Source of the DNA: RGIG3009 sp045630285
GTDB lineage: Bacteria > Bacillota > Clostridia > Oscillospirales > Acutalibacteraceae
Assembly: GCA_045630285.1 (NCBI GenBank)
Contig: JAZQSX010000015.1
Coordinates: forward strand, 5,402-69,401
Reading direction: 5' to 3'
DNA length: 64,000 nt
Notes under the pieces: generated by a model
Told to the model about the DNA's origin: nothing
Seen by the model: only the letters and a program-made list of their open reading frames with translations
The model's database searches: none
Translations under genes and position numbers: made by a program
In this document: positions 45,581 to 55,010 of the stretch, piece after piece
Numbering within the stretch: position 1 is the stretch's first letter
Layout of the letters: every line of letters begins with the position of its first letter

Positions 45581-47185
45581 TTAACCCCCAATCCAAAAGC
45601 AACCAGTTCTATTATTGCCGTAGTTCTCAAATCGGCTATTTGTGCCGATAATTAAATAAGTTGTAGCGTGTAGGTTAGTGGCTTTCACTCCTACATTATC
45701 TGCGGTTAGCACTTCGGTATTATCTCTAAATACCAGCATACCATCTTCCGTTATTTGCGTTTTCATTTCACTACCGCTTTTGTTAATCGTTAAGCCGCTA
45801 TCATCAAACTTAAAGCCAGTAGTAGTGATAACTTTATCCGCTCCGCTGGTAAGCTCCTGCTTAATCTGCAAGCTAACTTGCTCACTTGTTACCGAGCTTT
45901 CTACTGTCTTTTTAAGGTTAGCAAGCTCTGTATTAACACCCTCTATTGTATCTGCGGTAGTTTGCTGTAAGCTGGAAACAGAAGCACTAATGCTCTCTGT
46001 GTTTAACTGTAAGCTACTCACCGCTTCACTATTGGCGCTTGTTTCGCTTGCTACGATTTCTATTTGTTTATTAGCCTTATCTACCCTTGCATAAGTTTGT
46101 TTTAATGCTTTACCAAGAGTAGCAGGATTATTAGCGCTTTCCGCACTATTGGCGCTATACTCCCAGCTTGTATTCTGCGAGAAGCCGCCTTTATAAGTCA
46201 TACTGTCAGTAATAATATAGGAGCTAATATAGTTTCCATCTTTGGTTTCTATCTCTATCTTATCTCCGCACTCTAACAAGTAATTACCTCTCCATTTTAG
46301 AGTAAATGGAGTAATAGTAGCACCAGCCAGCGCATCTAAACCAGTAGCTAAGATAGTTTCCACATCTTCTCTAAGCTCTAAAAAGGGATTATCTCTAATA
46401 TACTGCGTTTCACCCTCTAAGCCGCTTTCTGCTATGATATTATCTCCTAGCTCAGTAGCACTACAAATAGCCGCCAATGTGCGGCTATCCTCACTTGTAA
46501 GCTCCATATAATCCGCTTTAGTAATCCTTAATACTGAAGCGCCGCTATAATCTAAAGGCTTGAATACAAGAGTATTAGTGCCATCAATATAGTAAATGCT
46601 CTGCGTCATTTCAGCCGCCGCATTTAATATCTCTTTTACAGTTTCGCTACCCTCTATATTAGCTCCGGCAGGATAGTCATAGTCGGCAATATAATCTAAT
46701 TGCGGCGCTACCTCTAAGCCCAGTAAGTCATTAGCCACAGTAATAGCATAGTGCAAGCTATATCCCTCACTATACAAGGATATATCACCTATTGTTTTAC
46801 CAGTAGCACTATATAAGGCATCATAGGCTGTAATAGTTAGCTCGTTTGTTTTCTCATCTCGTTTTACATCCTCAATATAGAATGTAGGAAAATACGGCTG
46901 GGAAGTGTTATAATCTATCTCCATATCATCCGCACCGAGATACACCTTTATAGCATCACCTTTTACCGCATTATAAGCTCTGTTAATATCTCTTATATTT
47001 ACTACTGCCTTTTGGATAATTCCAAAACCAAAGAATTTTCCGCTTTCTCCAGTTCGTTCTAACTGTATTTTAATCAAATCATCATTGTATCTAAAAGTAT
47101 TGGCAAGGGTAGAGCCGTTATAAAGCTCTACCTTTGCTTTTACTGTTCTTAAAGGAGTTGTTAGCATTTCTACACTAGTAATCAT
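45581..47185 (-). CDS. Tail-tip/baseplate-type protein
   Basis: A 534-residue protein in the position of the tail-associated lysin/baseplate protein. The N-terminal half has an immunity to simple assignment but contains strands typical of baseplate hubs (PYFPTFYIEDVKRDEKTNELTITAYDA). A coiled-coil region (about 360-430) precedes a C-terminal fibre domain. ATG at 47185 after AAGGAG. Confidence 0.65.
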   Translation of the reverse strand: MITSVEMLTTPLRTVKAKVELYNGSTLANTFRYNDDLIKIQLERTGESGKFFGFGIIQKAVVNIRDINRAYNAVKGDAIKVYLGADDMEIDYNTSQPYFPTFYIEDVKRDEKTNELTITAYDALYSATGKTIGDISLYSEGYSLHYAITVANDLLGLEVAPQLDYIADYDYPAGANIEGSETVKEILNAAAEMTQSIYYIDGTNTLVFKPLDYSGASVLRITKADYMELTSEDSRTLAAICSATELGDNIIAESGLEGETQYIRDNPFLELREDVETILATGLDALAGATITPFTLKWRGNYLLECGDKIEIETKDGNYISSYIITDSMTYKGGFSQNTSWEYSANSAESANNPATLGKALKQTYARVDKANKQIEIVASETSANSEAVSSLQLNTESISASVSSLQQTTADTIEGVNTELANLKKTVESSVTSEQVSLQIKQELTSGADKVITTTGFKFDDSGLTINKSGSEMKTQITEDGMLVFRDNTEVLTADNVGVKATNLHATTYLIIGTNSRFENYGNNRTGCFWIGG

Positions 47186-47197
47186 ATAATACACTCC

Positions 47198-47557
47198 TTA
47201 TAATTCTATAAAATTAAGTGTCATAGGCTTATAGATTGTGTGCGTTGGCTGGATAGTATAATACTCAGGCTCTGGTGTGCCGGTATAGGTAGTAATGGTA
47301 GTAAGCTCCTTAGTTTTAGGGTTTAAGAAGCTTACCTTTACTACATAATCACTAATAGCCGCTAATAGCTCCTGCATTTCTTCTTCTAGCAAGTGCCGAA
47401 AGCCAATATATAGCTTAACTTTGTGGTTAATTACATCTATAACCGTATCTCCGTTAGCATTTCTGCCGCTATCGTCACTCACTAAAGTTTCAAAGCCTAC
47501 TTTCATAGTAGAAACATAAGAGGAAAAGTCTTTATTATTTATCTTAAAATATGCCAT
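47198..47557 (-). CDS. Distal tail-type small protein (DUF6711-like)
   Basis: A 119-residue protein just after the tape measure gene, starting MAYFKINNKDFSSYVSTMKV; similar small proteins in Clostridia phages are tail components. The exact role is not shown by motifs. Confidence 0.6.
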   Translation of the reverse strand: MAYFKINNKDFSSYVSTMKVGFETLVSDDSGRNANGDTVIDVINHKVKLYIGFRHLLEEEMQELLAAISDYVVKVSFLNPKTKELTTITTYTGTPEPEYYTIQPTHTIYKPMTLNFIEL

Positions 47558-47569
47558 ACTTTAGCCCCC

Positions 47570-50038
47570 TTAAATAATAGCTAACTGGAGTTCTCCAGTT
47601 TGCTTAGTAATATTGTTAATAGCGCCAATAGTAGCACTACCAAGCTCACGCTCATTAAGCATCAACACTATTTTTCCATTGCCGCCGCTCCTTTGTGCCA
47701 GTTTATCGGCTAACATATCTATCCAGCCAGTATTATTTTCTAACGGCATAACAGCTTCTTTACCTTGCTCACCGATAATAGCTAATGTAGCACTATCAAC
47801 GATACCGCCCTTTGCGAGCTTCGGCACAGATAATTCCTTAATCTTGCTAATCTCTACACCTGGAATAAGGTTAATAACTCCAATAGCCACATTAATAGCT
47901 TTAATAAAGCCGTTAATAATTCCTATTGCGGTTTCAAGCACCCAATTCACCGCCGAGCTAAAAGCGTTGCTAACAGCGTTACCAATAGCTTCGCCAATGC
48001 TCTTAAATATGCTCTTAATATCATTCCATAAGCCAGTAAAGAAATCACCAACAGCACTAAATGCCTTTTTAATGCCATTCCAAGCTCCAGTGAAAATATC
48101 GCTAAACCACTTGCCAACAGCACTAAACGCATCTTTTATCGCTTGCCAACAATCACCGAAGAAATCACCAACAGCACTAAACGCATCACAAATGCCGTCC
48201 CACGCATCTACAAAGAATTGCACTATATCTTCACAAGCTTGCCCTATCCACTCTACTACGGCATTAAATGCCGCTACAATGGCATCCCAAGCATCAATAA
48301 AGAATTGTCTAAAGCCATCGCACTCATTCCACAGGATAACGAAAGCCGCTACAAGTGCCATAATTGCCACTACTACCCAAGTAATAGGGTTAGCCAGTAA
48401 TGCGGAGTTGAAAGCCCATAGCACACCTACAAGAATTGTAACAGCGCCTACTAAAATCATAATAACCGCTTCCATTGAATAGCCATTATTTACAATATCA
48501 ATAATGCCAGTTACAAAAATTACGATACCAGCTACAATAGTGCCGATAGCCGCAGTTAAGCTGCCAAAGGCAAGCGCCAAGCCGCCGATAACGAGAGCCG
48601 CACCGCCTACAATAAGCGCCATATTCTCCCAATCTATGCCATTAGTCCAAGCATCCATTAAACCAGTAGCCATAGAAGCACCACCGGCGGCAATCATTAA
48701 AGCGCCGCCTAAGCTCTTAGCATTGGTTTTTAAGTTCTGCATTTTATCTTTACTGTTTTTTAAATCGGTTAAGAATTTACCAATTTTCCAAGCCGCCACA
48801 CCAGCACCAATAGAGCCGATAATAGGCAAGAGTGATTTAGCTTTATTCTTAGCTTCTTCTAAGCCATCTTTAAGCTCGTTAATACCAGTATTGCTCAAAT
48901 CTAGTTTAGGCACTTCAATAGCTGGAGCAGTAGCCCCACCACCAGCACTTGCCGCACTACTGGAGCTTTGCGAGCTTACTACATTTAATTCATCAAAGCC
49001 CATAGTAAGCTTTTTGAGCTTCTCAGCCGATTTAGCCGCTTTATTTAATCCGCTTGTTAATCCGTTTGTGCCGCTACTGGCTTGCTTAATACTCTCTTTA
49101 ACTTCACCAGTAGTAGTGGCTAAGCTGGTTGCGGCATTGCTACTACTACTAACAGCGCCAAACAATGAGCCGATAAAGTTAATGGCTGTGCTAATCCAAT
49201 CTACCAGCAACGATACCAAGCCTACAATAACTTCTAAGGCTGGTTTAAGCTGTGTAAGTGCGGTAGAAGCCATATTGCTTAACTGAGTAATAAGCGGAGT
49301 TACCACTTCTCCCAATTTACCCATAGCTTCTTCCATTTCAGCTTGCGAGCTATTATAGTTTAATAAGCTTTGGTTATTCTGCTCATAAATAGCCGCCGCA
49401 TTTCCGTATAAGCCATTAAGCGTAGACATAATAAGCGCTTGCCGCTCTTGCTCTGTGCTTGTGGCTTCTAATTGTTTATTAAAGCTATCTACACTAATTC
49501 CGCTCCATTCTAAGGCATCTGCTAATGTGCCTTGCACAGAGCCGAGCTTACTAGTATGGTTTATGGCTTCTGCTAATCCTGCTTGCTCAATAGAAGCACC
49601 ATAGCTCGCATATACACCTTTTAGAATGTTTGTCCACTCTGTAAGCTCTTTTTCGTTAGTGGTAAGCTGTGCTAATTGCTGTGCCGCTTCTGTTGCGGTA
49701 TCGGCATCCCCCAAATACCTATATAGCTCTTTATAAGTAGTAGCCGCTTGCTCTGCATTGCTACCAGCACTTTGGAAGCCAGCTATAAGCTTAGCTTGTT
49801 GCTTTTGGTATTCTATGGAGTTCTTACCAAGAGCCACAACAGCAGTAGCTAGCGCCGTTACCGAAGCCACCGCTACTGCCGCCGCTGTGCCTAACTTCTT
49901 TAAGCCGCTATCAGCTTCTTTACCAGCCTTTTCTCCAGCTTCTCCAGTATCTTTTAATTGCTTCTTAATCTCATCTAAGTTTTTCTGTGCTTCATCTGTA
50001 ATAGCCTTAATAACTATTCTTAATTGTTCTTCACTCAT
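47570..50038 (-). CDS. Tape measure protein
   Basis: An 822-residue protein. It has an N-terminal coiled coil (about 1-45), hydrophobic helices at about 460-560, and repeated amphipathic blocks of WDGICDAFSAVGDFFGDCW type (about 590-700). These are hallmarks of siphovirus tape measures; length sets tail length. It starts inside the end of the frameshifted chaperone. Confidence 0.88.
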   Translation of the reverse strand: MSEEQLRIVIKAITDEAQKNLDEIKKQLKDTGEAGEKAGKEADSGLKKLGTAAAVAVASVTALATAVVALGKNSIEYQKQQAKLIAGFQSAGSNAEQAATTYKELYRYLGDADTATEAAQQLAQLTTNEKELTEWTNILKGVYASYGASIEQAGLAEAINHTSKLGSVQGTLADALEWSGISVDSFNKQLEATSTEQERQALIMSTLNGLYGNAAAIYEQNNQSLLNYNSSQAEMEEAMGKLGEVVTPLITQLSNMASTALTQLKPALEVIVGLVSLLVDWISTAINFIGSLFGAVSSSSNAATSLATTTGEVKESIKQASSGTNGLTSGLNKAAKSAEKLKKLTMGFDELNVVSSQSSSSAASAGGGATAPAIEVPKLDLSNTGINELKDGLEEAKNKAKSLLPIIGSIGAGVAAWKIGKFLTDLKNSKDKMQNLKTNAKSLGGALMIAAGGASMATGLMDAWTNGIDWENMALIVGGAALVIGGLALAFGSLTAAIGTIVAGIVIFVTGIIDIVNNGYSMEAVIMILVGAVTILVGVLWAFNSALLANPITWVVVAIMALVAAFVILWNECDGFRQFFIDAWDAIVAAFNAVVEWIGQACEDIVQFFVDAWDGICDAFSAVGDFFGDCWQAIKDAFSAVGKWFSDIFTGAWNGIKKAFSAVGDFFTGLWNDIKSIFKSIGEAIGNAVSNAFSSAVNWVLETAIGIINGFIKAINVAIGVINLIPGVEISKIKELSVPKLAKGGIVDSATLAIIGEQGKEAVMPLENNTGWIDMLADKLAQRSGGNGKIVLMLNERELGSATIGAINNITKQTGELQLAII

Positions 50039-50039
50039 T

Positions 50040-50779
50040 CTAGTTTCTAGCCCCCTTATTTTTCATCTTTTTATTGTGGGCTTCGGCAAACTGCTTAAAG
50101 CGTAAAGCTGATAAGTTTGCCCTTTGCTTCTCTAATTGTTTCTGTTGCTCTGCCGCTACATCATCAAATATTCCGTTATATGCTTCTTCTAATTTCGGTA
50201 TAGTTTCCTTGCCGTTAAGCGCTCTTGCAACATACTTGCCAATTAGGTTAGCTAATATATAATCAAAACTAGCTTTCTCTTGTGCTTCTGTCTTTTTTAC
50301 TCTGTTTCTACTCTTAATTGCCCTTACTACTTCCTCTATTGTCATATCCCAATACTCACACTCTTTAATGCCAGCATCTAAAGCAGTATCAAGCAATTTA
50401 TAGATATAGTCACTAATAAAAGTTGGAGAGAGTATTTCGCTCTCTCCTATTAAGCGTTTTTTTCGTTATTACCCTCTTTTGGAATTAAGCCACTCTCTCT
50501 ATATACCTCAAAAATAACATTGATAAAATCAATAGTAGTCTTACCATCTGCTAAGTAGTTATCAAAAATATCGTAGGCATCATTAAGGCTAATGCCGTGG
50601 TTATACTGTTGCATACTTGCGTGCAGGATATTTACCATAGTAGTAATAGTAGGGATAACACTACCATCACCAAAAATAGTAAGAGGGTTGCACCCTAACT
50701 GCTTCTCCAAAAGCACAATAGCTCTAGTGTTTAAGCGGAGCTTGTAGCTCTCGCCCTTTACTTCAAAATTAACATACAT
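50040..50779 (-). CDS. Tail assembly chaperone, -1 frameshift fusion (gpGT type)
   Basis: The upstream ORF (start ATG 50779) can shift to frame -1 at A AAA AAC (50462 down to 50456). It then reads on without a stop through KRLIGESEILSPTF into the ORF ending at 50040, giving a 246-residue fusion. The slip site is followed 8 nt later by a perfect 8-bp hairpin. This is the lambda G/GT-type arrangement before the tape measure. It ends in TAG; if that is decoded, the protein gains three residues and stops at TGA (50031). Confidence 0.85.
50425..50462 (-). promoter_or_regulatory. Programmed -1 ribosomal frameshift signal
   Basis: Heptamer A AAA AAC (50462-50456) in the zero frame GAA AAA AAC, an 8-nt spacer and the stem GGAGAGAG/CTCTCTCC with a 7-nt loop (50425-50447). 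The shifted frame is open to the next cistron. Confidence 0.88.
50450..50779 (-). CDS. Tail assembly chaperone, short form (gpG type)
   Basis: A 109-residue protein, MYVNFEVKGESYKLRL at the start, ending in TAA. Typical of the short product that helps the tape measure fold. RBS AAAGGAGAG. An earlier in-frame start near 50821 is unlikely. Confidence 0.85.
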   Translation of the reverse strand: MYVNFEVKGESYKLRLNTRAIVLLEKQLGCNPLTIFGDGSVIPTITTMVNILHASMQQYNHGISLNDAYDIFDNYLADGKTTIDFINVIFEVYRESGLIPKEGNNEKNA

Positions 50780-50861
50780 ATATAAAACTCTCCTTTTTTT
50801 ATTTAGTAGCAAGGAGAGCAAGGAGATAAAAGCTCTCCTTGCTACCCCTAATTAGGTTAAA

Positions 50862-51251
50862 TTAGCCCCATACCATTTCGGAATTAGGCTTAACTGCTAA
50901 AGTGTAGGTAAGTGCGGCATTAACACCAACACCATCAAGCTTAACGGAGCAAGTGCCGCCAAAAGTGCAGGTAGTGCCATCCGGCAAAGCCACTTTCCAC
51001 TCACTAGAGCCAGCCAAGCCGTTAAGCGTGCTAAATTGTGCATCTTCGTATAAGAATTTGAAAGCCAAGCTATCACCATAGTTTTTGATACCATCGGTGT
51101 AAGTGTGTGCGGCATCGGCTAAAGTAGTAATCTCGATAGCTTCCACATCACCGCCAAGCTCTGGAATTTCCTGCAAATTGGTAAGCTCGACAAACTCTGC
51201 CGCTTCACCATTTTTATAGCTTAAAGTAATACCTTTAGAAATAACTGCCAT
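50862..51251 (-). CDS. Major tail protein
   Basis: A 129-residue protein with the beta-rich pattern of siphovirus tail-tube proteins (AEFVELTNLQEIPELGGDVEAIEITT, GDSLAFKFLYED). It lies directly upstream of the tail chaperones. Confidence 0.8.
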   Translation of the reverse strand: MAVISKGITLSYKNGEAAEFVELTNLQEIPELGGDVEAIEITTLADAAHTYTDGIKNYGDSLAFKFLYEDAQFSTLNGLAGSSEWKVALPDGTTCTFGGTCSVKLDGVGVNAALTYTLAVKPNSEMVWG

Positions 51252-51268
51252 AATTTATAGCCCCCTAT

Positions 51269-51619
51269 TTAATTAAATTCTTCAAGTGCTAAGCACTCAT
51301 AGGTTAGTATCTTTTGTATCATTGTAGAGTTATTATCGTATAGCTCACCGCTTGCCGTTCTCTTAAAGCCAATAGCACGCATAGCCTTATCAGCTTCATT
51401 AGCATAATACTGTAACAACTCAATATCATTGCCCCACACCTTTACTTGATAGCTAATGCGGCTATATCCTAGTGTATCTCCGTTGTTACCATCTACATAG
51501 TTGTTAAGCTCCATATAGCTATAACAAGGAGTAGGTAAGCCGCTGTGCAAAGTCATTTCATAGTGCGTAGGCAAAATAGCTCCAAGAGAGCTAACAATAG
51601 TTTTGTGATAATCAAGCAT
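51269..51619 (-). CDS. Tail terminator-type head-tail joining protein
   Basis: A 116-residue protein (MLDYHKTIVSSLGAILPT) between the HK97-gp10-like gene and the major tail protein. Position and size fit a tail completion (terminator) protein; no catalytic motif is expected. Confidence 0.6.
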   Translation of the reverse strand: MLDYHKTIVSSLGAILPTHYEMTLHSGLPTPCYSYMELNNYVDGNNGDTLGYSRISYQVKVWGNDIELLQYYANEADKAMRAIGFKRTASGELYDNNSTMIQKILTYECLALEEFN

Positions 51620-52034
51620 CTGTTAAACTCTCCTTTAATATCCTTAATATTAGCTCCCTATTCTCATTAAGAGCAGGGCGCATATAAGGGTGCGGCGGCA
51701 TACCGCTTGTAGAGTGCCACTCACCCTTATCATCTTTGTAGTTCCACGGCACATCCTGCCTACCGCCACTCTCAGCGAATAAGCCAGTACCATACTCTAC
51801 ATAGGGCGCATATTCTAAAGTGGTATATACCACTCCTACTTGCTCCCCATTCTCATTTCCTACTTTACTGGTGATAGAGCGCCTTAGCTCACCATTGCCC
51901 TTTGGTGCGTTCTGTTTGGCGCTTCGCTCCACTAAAGCACAAGCCTTGCCAAGTGCCACTCTTACTTGCCGCTCATCCAGCAAGCTACCCAGCATATCTT
52001 CTATACTTTCTAATCCATCAAAGCTAATGCTCAT
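51612..52034 (-). CDS. HK97 gp10-like head-tail joining protein
   Basis: A 140-residue protein with the gp10 pattern (VERSAKQNAPKGNGELRRSITSK, YAPYVEYGTG, PPHPYMRPAL). It helps attach tails. It overlaps both neighbours by a few bases. Confidence 0.85.
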   Translation of the reverse strand: MSISFDGLESIEDMLGSLLDERQVRVALGKACALVERSAKQNAPKGNGELRRSITSKVGNENGEQVGVVYTTLEYAPYVEYGTGLFAESGGRQDVPWNYKDDKGEWHSTSGMPPHPYMRPALNENRELILRILKESLTDA

Positions 52035-52327
52035 ATCTTTTTAAGATACACTTGCGAGTATCTCCCCATATTGCTTACATACAGCACCTTTAAGCGCTCC
52101 CCTTTATAATCTATGATATAAGTATCATCCACTTTAGAGCTTGTAAGTGCTATATAGTTACAATCTTTATAATTGATATTATCTTGCGTGCTTTGAGAAG
52201 ATAGATAGATAGCTAGCTTAATCTGTCCTGCCGGCTCTGCATCTGCGCTCGGCATCTGCGGCACTCCGTAAGCGTTTGGCTCTCCAATAGTAAAGTAGTT
52301 ATATAAGCGCATATCTCTACTAATCAC
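52031..52327 (-). CDS. Head closure/stopper-type protein
   Basis: A 98-residue protein (MISRDMRLYNYFTIGEPNAY) in the place of the head-tail stopper, between the connector and the gp10-like protein. Assigned by position. Confidence 0.6.
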   Translation of the reverse strand: MISRDMRLYNYFTIGEPNAYGVPQMPSADAEPAGQIKLAIYLSSQSTQDNINYKDCNYIALTSSKVDDTYIIDYKGERLKVLYVSNMGRYSQVYLKKI

Positions 52328-52329
52328 GC

Positions 52330-52623
52330 TTACACCACCCTAATACGGCGCTTGCGGTTAAGCACCGAGAGAATGTGCTGAGGGTAGCCATCTACATAGC
52401 TTTCATTAACTCCGCTATAACTCTGTGCGGATAAGCCCTCACTACCCATTCTATTTAGTTTGATTACCGCAATATCTACGGCTACACTTTCAAGCTCATA
52501 ATCTAATGCTCTATTGGTATAGGCTTCGATTTCTGCTAAGGCTCGTTTAAGAGCAAGCCCCATCTGTGCTTCTGTGTAGCTATTTGCGGCATCACCTAAT
52601 AAAAGCTTTAATTCTTCTAACAT
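52330..52623 (-). CDS. Head-tail connector (adaptor) protein
   Basis: A 97-residue helical protein (MLEELKLLLGDAANSYTEAQ, AEIEAYTNR) of the gp6/gp15 connector type. Position just after the capsid gene agrees. Confidence 0.7.
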   Translation of the reverse strand: MLEELKLLLGDAANSYTEAQMGLALKRALAEIEAYTNRALDYELESVAVDIAVIKLNRMGSEGLSAQSYSGVNESYVDGYPQHILSVLNRKRRIRVV

Positions 52624-52703
52624 CGGTTATCTCTCCTTTAATCTTATATGGGGATAAAGTGTGTATTATCTGCCCTTTATCCCCAATAGGATAGATAAGT
52701 TAA

Positions 52704-53474
52704 TTAGGCATTAGCAATGCGGCAAATCTTAGTAGCATCAACAAGAGCGCACACATAAGCGGTGCGGAGATAAACACTATTTTTGCGAGTGTCCTTATCT
52801 CTATCTTGCTCAGCTTCTACCTCTTTCTTCATAAAGAGTTTAATAGCTTCGTTAGTCATAACAAAAGCTTCATCGGTAAGTGCTTTAGTAGCTACTACTG
52901 GAATACCGCAAATAGTGCCTACTTGTCCGTTATAGATAACTTCGCCCATACGAGCCGCCTTATAGTCCTCATCCTTGCGGAGTTCAGCTTTCCATGCATT
53001 AGGAATAACAACGAAAATCTTGCTTTCATCTTCTACATTGAGTTCACTAATAGCATCTACAATGCTGTCATAACCAAGAGCCGCAGTTACCTTAAGAGAA
53101 GCCTTTTTGCACTCTGCGACAAAATCAGCAGTAAGCTTATTAGTCATAACTTGAGTAGCACCTTTAATGCCGTTATCTACTACTGTGTTATCTTTCATAA
53201 AATCTTCATCGAAGTAGTCAAAAGCCTGTTGCACCATCTTAACTGTGTAATCTTTGCCAGTATAAGCAACGCTACCACGCTGGGTATTGCCCTCACCTAC
53301 ACCGAGTTCCTCAGCTTCGCCAGTATAGGTATAGACATTAATAGTCTTAGTCATACCAGCTTCCTGCGCTAAGTCGGTATCAACGGACATAAGAGAGCGA
53401 GTATTTACCGCAGTAGTAAGAAGTTCCTTTGCGTAGCTCTCAATAACTTTGTTTTCAAAAACTGTATTAGCCAT
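52704..53474 (-). CDS. Major capsid protein
   Basis: A 256-residue protein with the HK97-like pattern (MTKTINVYTYTGEAEEL, DYTVKMVQQAFDYFDEDFM, IGxPVV-like ICGIPVVATKAL). It follows the scaffold gene. Confidence 0.85.
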   Translation of the reverse strand: MANTVFENKVIESYAKELLTTAVNTRSLMSVDTDLAQEAGMTKTINVYTYTGEAEELGVGEGNTQRGSVAYTGKDYTVKMVQQAFDYFDEDFMKDNTVVDNGIKGATQVMTNKLTADFVAECKKASLKVTAALGYDSIVDAISELNVEDESKIFVVIPNAWKAELRKDEDYKAARMGEVIYNGQVGTICGIPVVATKALTDEAFVMTNEAIKLFMKKEVEAEQDRDKDTRKNSVYLRTAYVCALVDATKICRIANA

Positions 53475-53492
53475 TATTTATAGCCCCCTATT

Positions 53493-54053
53493 TTAATTAA
53501 ATAATTTGTTATATAGCTCTTTATTTGTTTCAAAGAGCTTTTGCTTATCTGCTAAGCTCATCTTCTTAGCATCTTCTTTATTAGGCTCTGCGCCGGTTGC
53601 GCCGCCTTTTGGAGTATTGCCAGCTAAGCGCTTTTCTACCTCGGCTCTTACTGCCGCCTTAAAGAGCTTATCCAGCTTATCAATATTTGTTTGCGCTTCT
53701 GTAATATCATCACTAATGGTAATAATATCGGCAAACTCTGCGCTAAGCCCTCTTGACGATAAAACACTTTTAAGCTCACTCTTATTGCGCTCAATATTAA
53801 ACTGCGCTAACTGCGCTTCAAGCTCCGCAATTCTGTCATCTTTCTGCGCTTTTTCTCTCTCGTTATCATCTAACTTAGATAGGCTTAACTGTTTTTCAAA
53901 TTTCTTTTGCTGTGTTGCAAGTGCTTGTGATACTCTCTTATCCGCTTCACTTTGAATAAGTTTAAGCACTTCATCCTGCGTAAATGTTTTTTCTGTTGCA
54001 GTTTCTTCTACTGCTTCGGTTGTTTCTACACTAGTGTTTTCTAACATATCCAT
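53493..54053 (-). CDS. Scaffold protein (DUF4355)
   Basis: A 186-residue highly charged coiled coil (about 20-95) with flexible ends; matches the DUF4355 scaffolding proteins of SPP1-like phages. RBS AGGAG before ATG. Confidence 0.85.
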   Translation of the reverse strand: MDMLENTSVETTEAVEETATEKTFTQDEVLKLIQSEADKRVSQALATQQKKFEKQLSLSKLDDNEREKAQKDDRIAELEAQLAQFNIERNKSELKSVLSSRGLSAEFADIITISDDITEAQTNIDKLDKLFKAAVRAEVEKRLAGNTPKGGATGAEPNKEDAKKMSLADKQKLFETNKELYNKLFN

Positions 54054-54075
54054 TTATAAAACTCCTTTTAGTTTA

Positions 54076-54093
54076 GTTAGTCATTGCTAACTA
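54076..54093 (-). other. Small hairpin upstream of the scaffold gene
   Basis: AGTTAG/CTAACT stem with a 6-nt loop, placed about 10 nt before the scaffold ribosome site. Confidence 0.4.
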
Positions 54094-54155
54094 CCCTACT
54101 TAAAAAATTTAGTTGTTTCTTTAATGCCTAACCCCTATAACAAAAGGCATTGTTT

Positions 54156-54194
54156 ATATTGCACAAAAGCCGCAGCTCGTTTTTTGTGCAATAT
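54156..54194 (-). terminator. Strong hairpin between the minor head and scaffold genes
   Basis: ATATTGCACAAAA and TTTTGTGCAATAT pair perfectly (13 bp) around a 13-nt loop. On the minus strand it begins inside the stop region of the minor head gene. It lacks a long T-run after the stem, so it may slow or partly stop transcription, or protect the capsid mRNA end. Confidence 0.55.
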
Positions 54195-54967
54195 CACTCT
54201 ACCACCGGCACAATACAACAGCGGCAATTAGGGTGCGCTGGAATGGGGATAGCTTCTCCTACTAGATATTCTTTCTCGTGGAGCTTGCCGCAAATCTCAC
54301 AGCGGCGCTCATCCTCATCTGCCCATACTTGCACCTTTTTAATACCATAATCTTTATAGCGTTGCTCTGCCGCCTTTGTTTGGATATGCGCTAATTCAGT
54401 TCTAACTAAGCTATCAGCCCTCGCATAGCTCACACCAAATCTTTCTTGTAGCCGATTTTTAAGCTCTGTTGGTTTCTTTCCAGTAGCTACACAATGTATT
54501 AATTCCTCATTAAGAGTTGCCGCTAATTCTTCGGTATTCTCCCACACTCTCGCACTCCAGCTTTTACCATCGGCGCACCATATAGAGTTAATAAGCTGTA
54601 AAGCTCCTGCTCTATCTATCGTGCTAAATGCTCTGCCGCCCTCTATTCCAATAGAGTAATAGATTTCGAAGAAATTAGTTTCAAAGGCTCGGCTAAGTGC
54701 CGCCACCTCTCTACTACCTAATCTCTCTAGCTCTTGCCGCATCTGCGCTTGTGCTGTCCAGTATTTATCTAACTTGTATAAGTCTGCTGGTGTAGGTGCT
54801 TTATCTGCTTCTGTTGCGCTCAATATCTTTTCATAAGTGCTAACAAAATCATCTATAACCCTCTTAGTAGCTTTCTCATAATATTTAGCTAACTGCTTTT
54901 CAGTTTGTCTTACTGTTTTCTTAGTAAGTGCCGCTTGTGTAGCCGCTTCTCTATCTTGCCAATACAT
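54194..54967 (-). CDS. Minor head protein (Mu gpF/SPP1 gp7-like)
   Basis: A 257-residue protein with the gpF-like C-terminal domain (RADSLVRTELAHIQTKAAEQRYKD) and the metal-like motif (CEICGKLHEKEYLVGEAIPIPAHPNCRCCIVP). It is needed for head morphogenesis. Follows the portal gene. Confidence 0.88.
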   Translation of the reverse strand: MYWQDREAATQAALTKKTVRQTEKQLAKYYEKATKRVIDDFVSTYEKILSATEADKAPTPADLYKLDKYWTAQAQMRQELERLGSREVAALSRAFETNFFEIYYSIGIEGGRAFSTIDRAGALQLINSIWCADGKSWSARVWENTEELAATLNEELIHCVATGKKPTELKNRLQERFGVSYARADSLVRTELAHIQTKAAEQRYKDYGIKKVQVWADEDERRCEICGKLHEKEYLVGEAIPIPAHPNCRCCIVPVVE

Positions 54968-55010
54968 CACATAACCCCCTACACTTATATAGATTTTTGT
55001 GGGTTATCAA

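Noticed and set aside
50040..50396. Independent gene starting at 50396
   Set aside because: No ribosome site; it is the -1 frame continuation of the tail chaperone.
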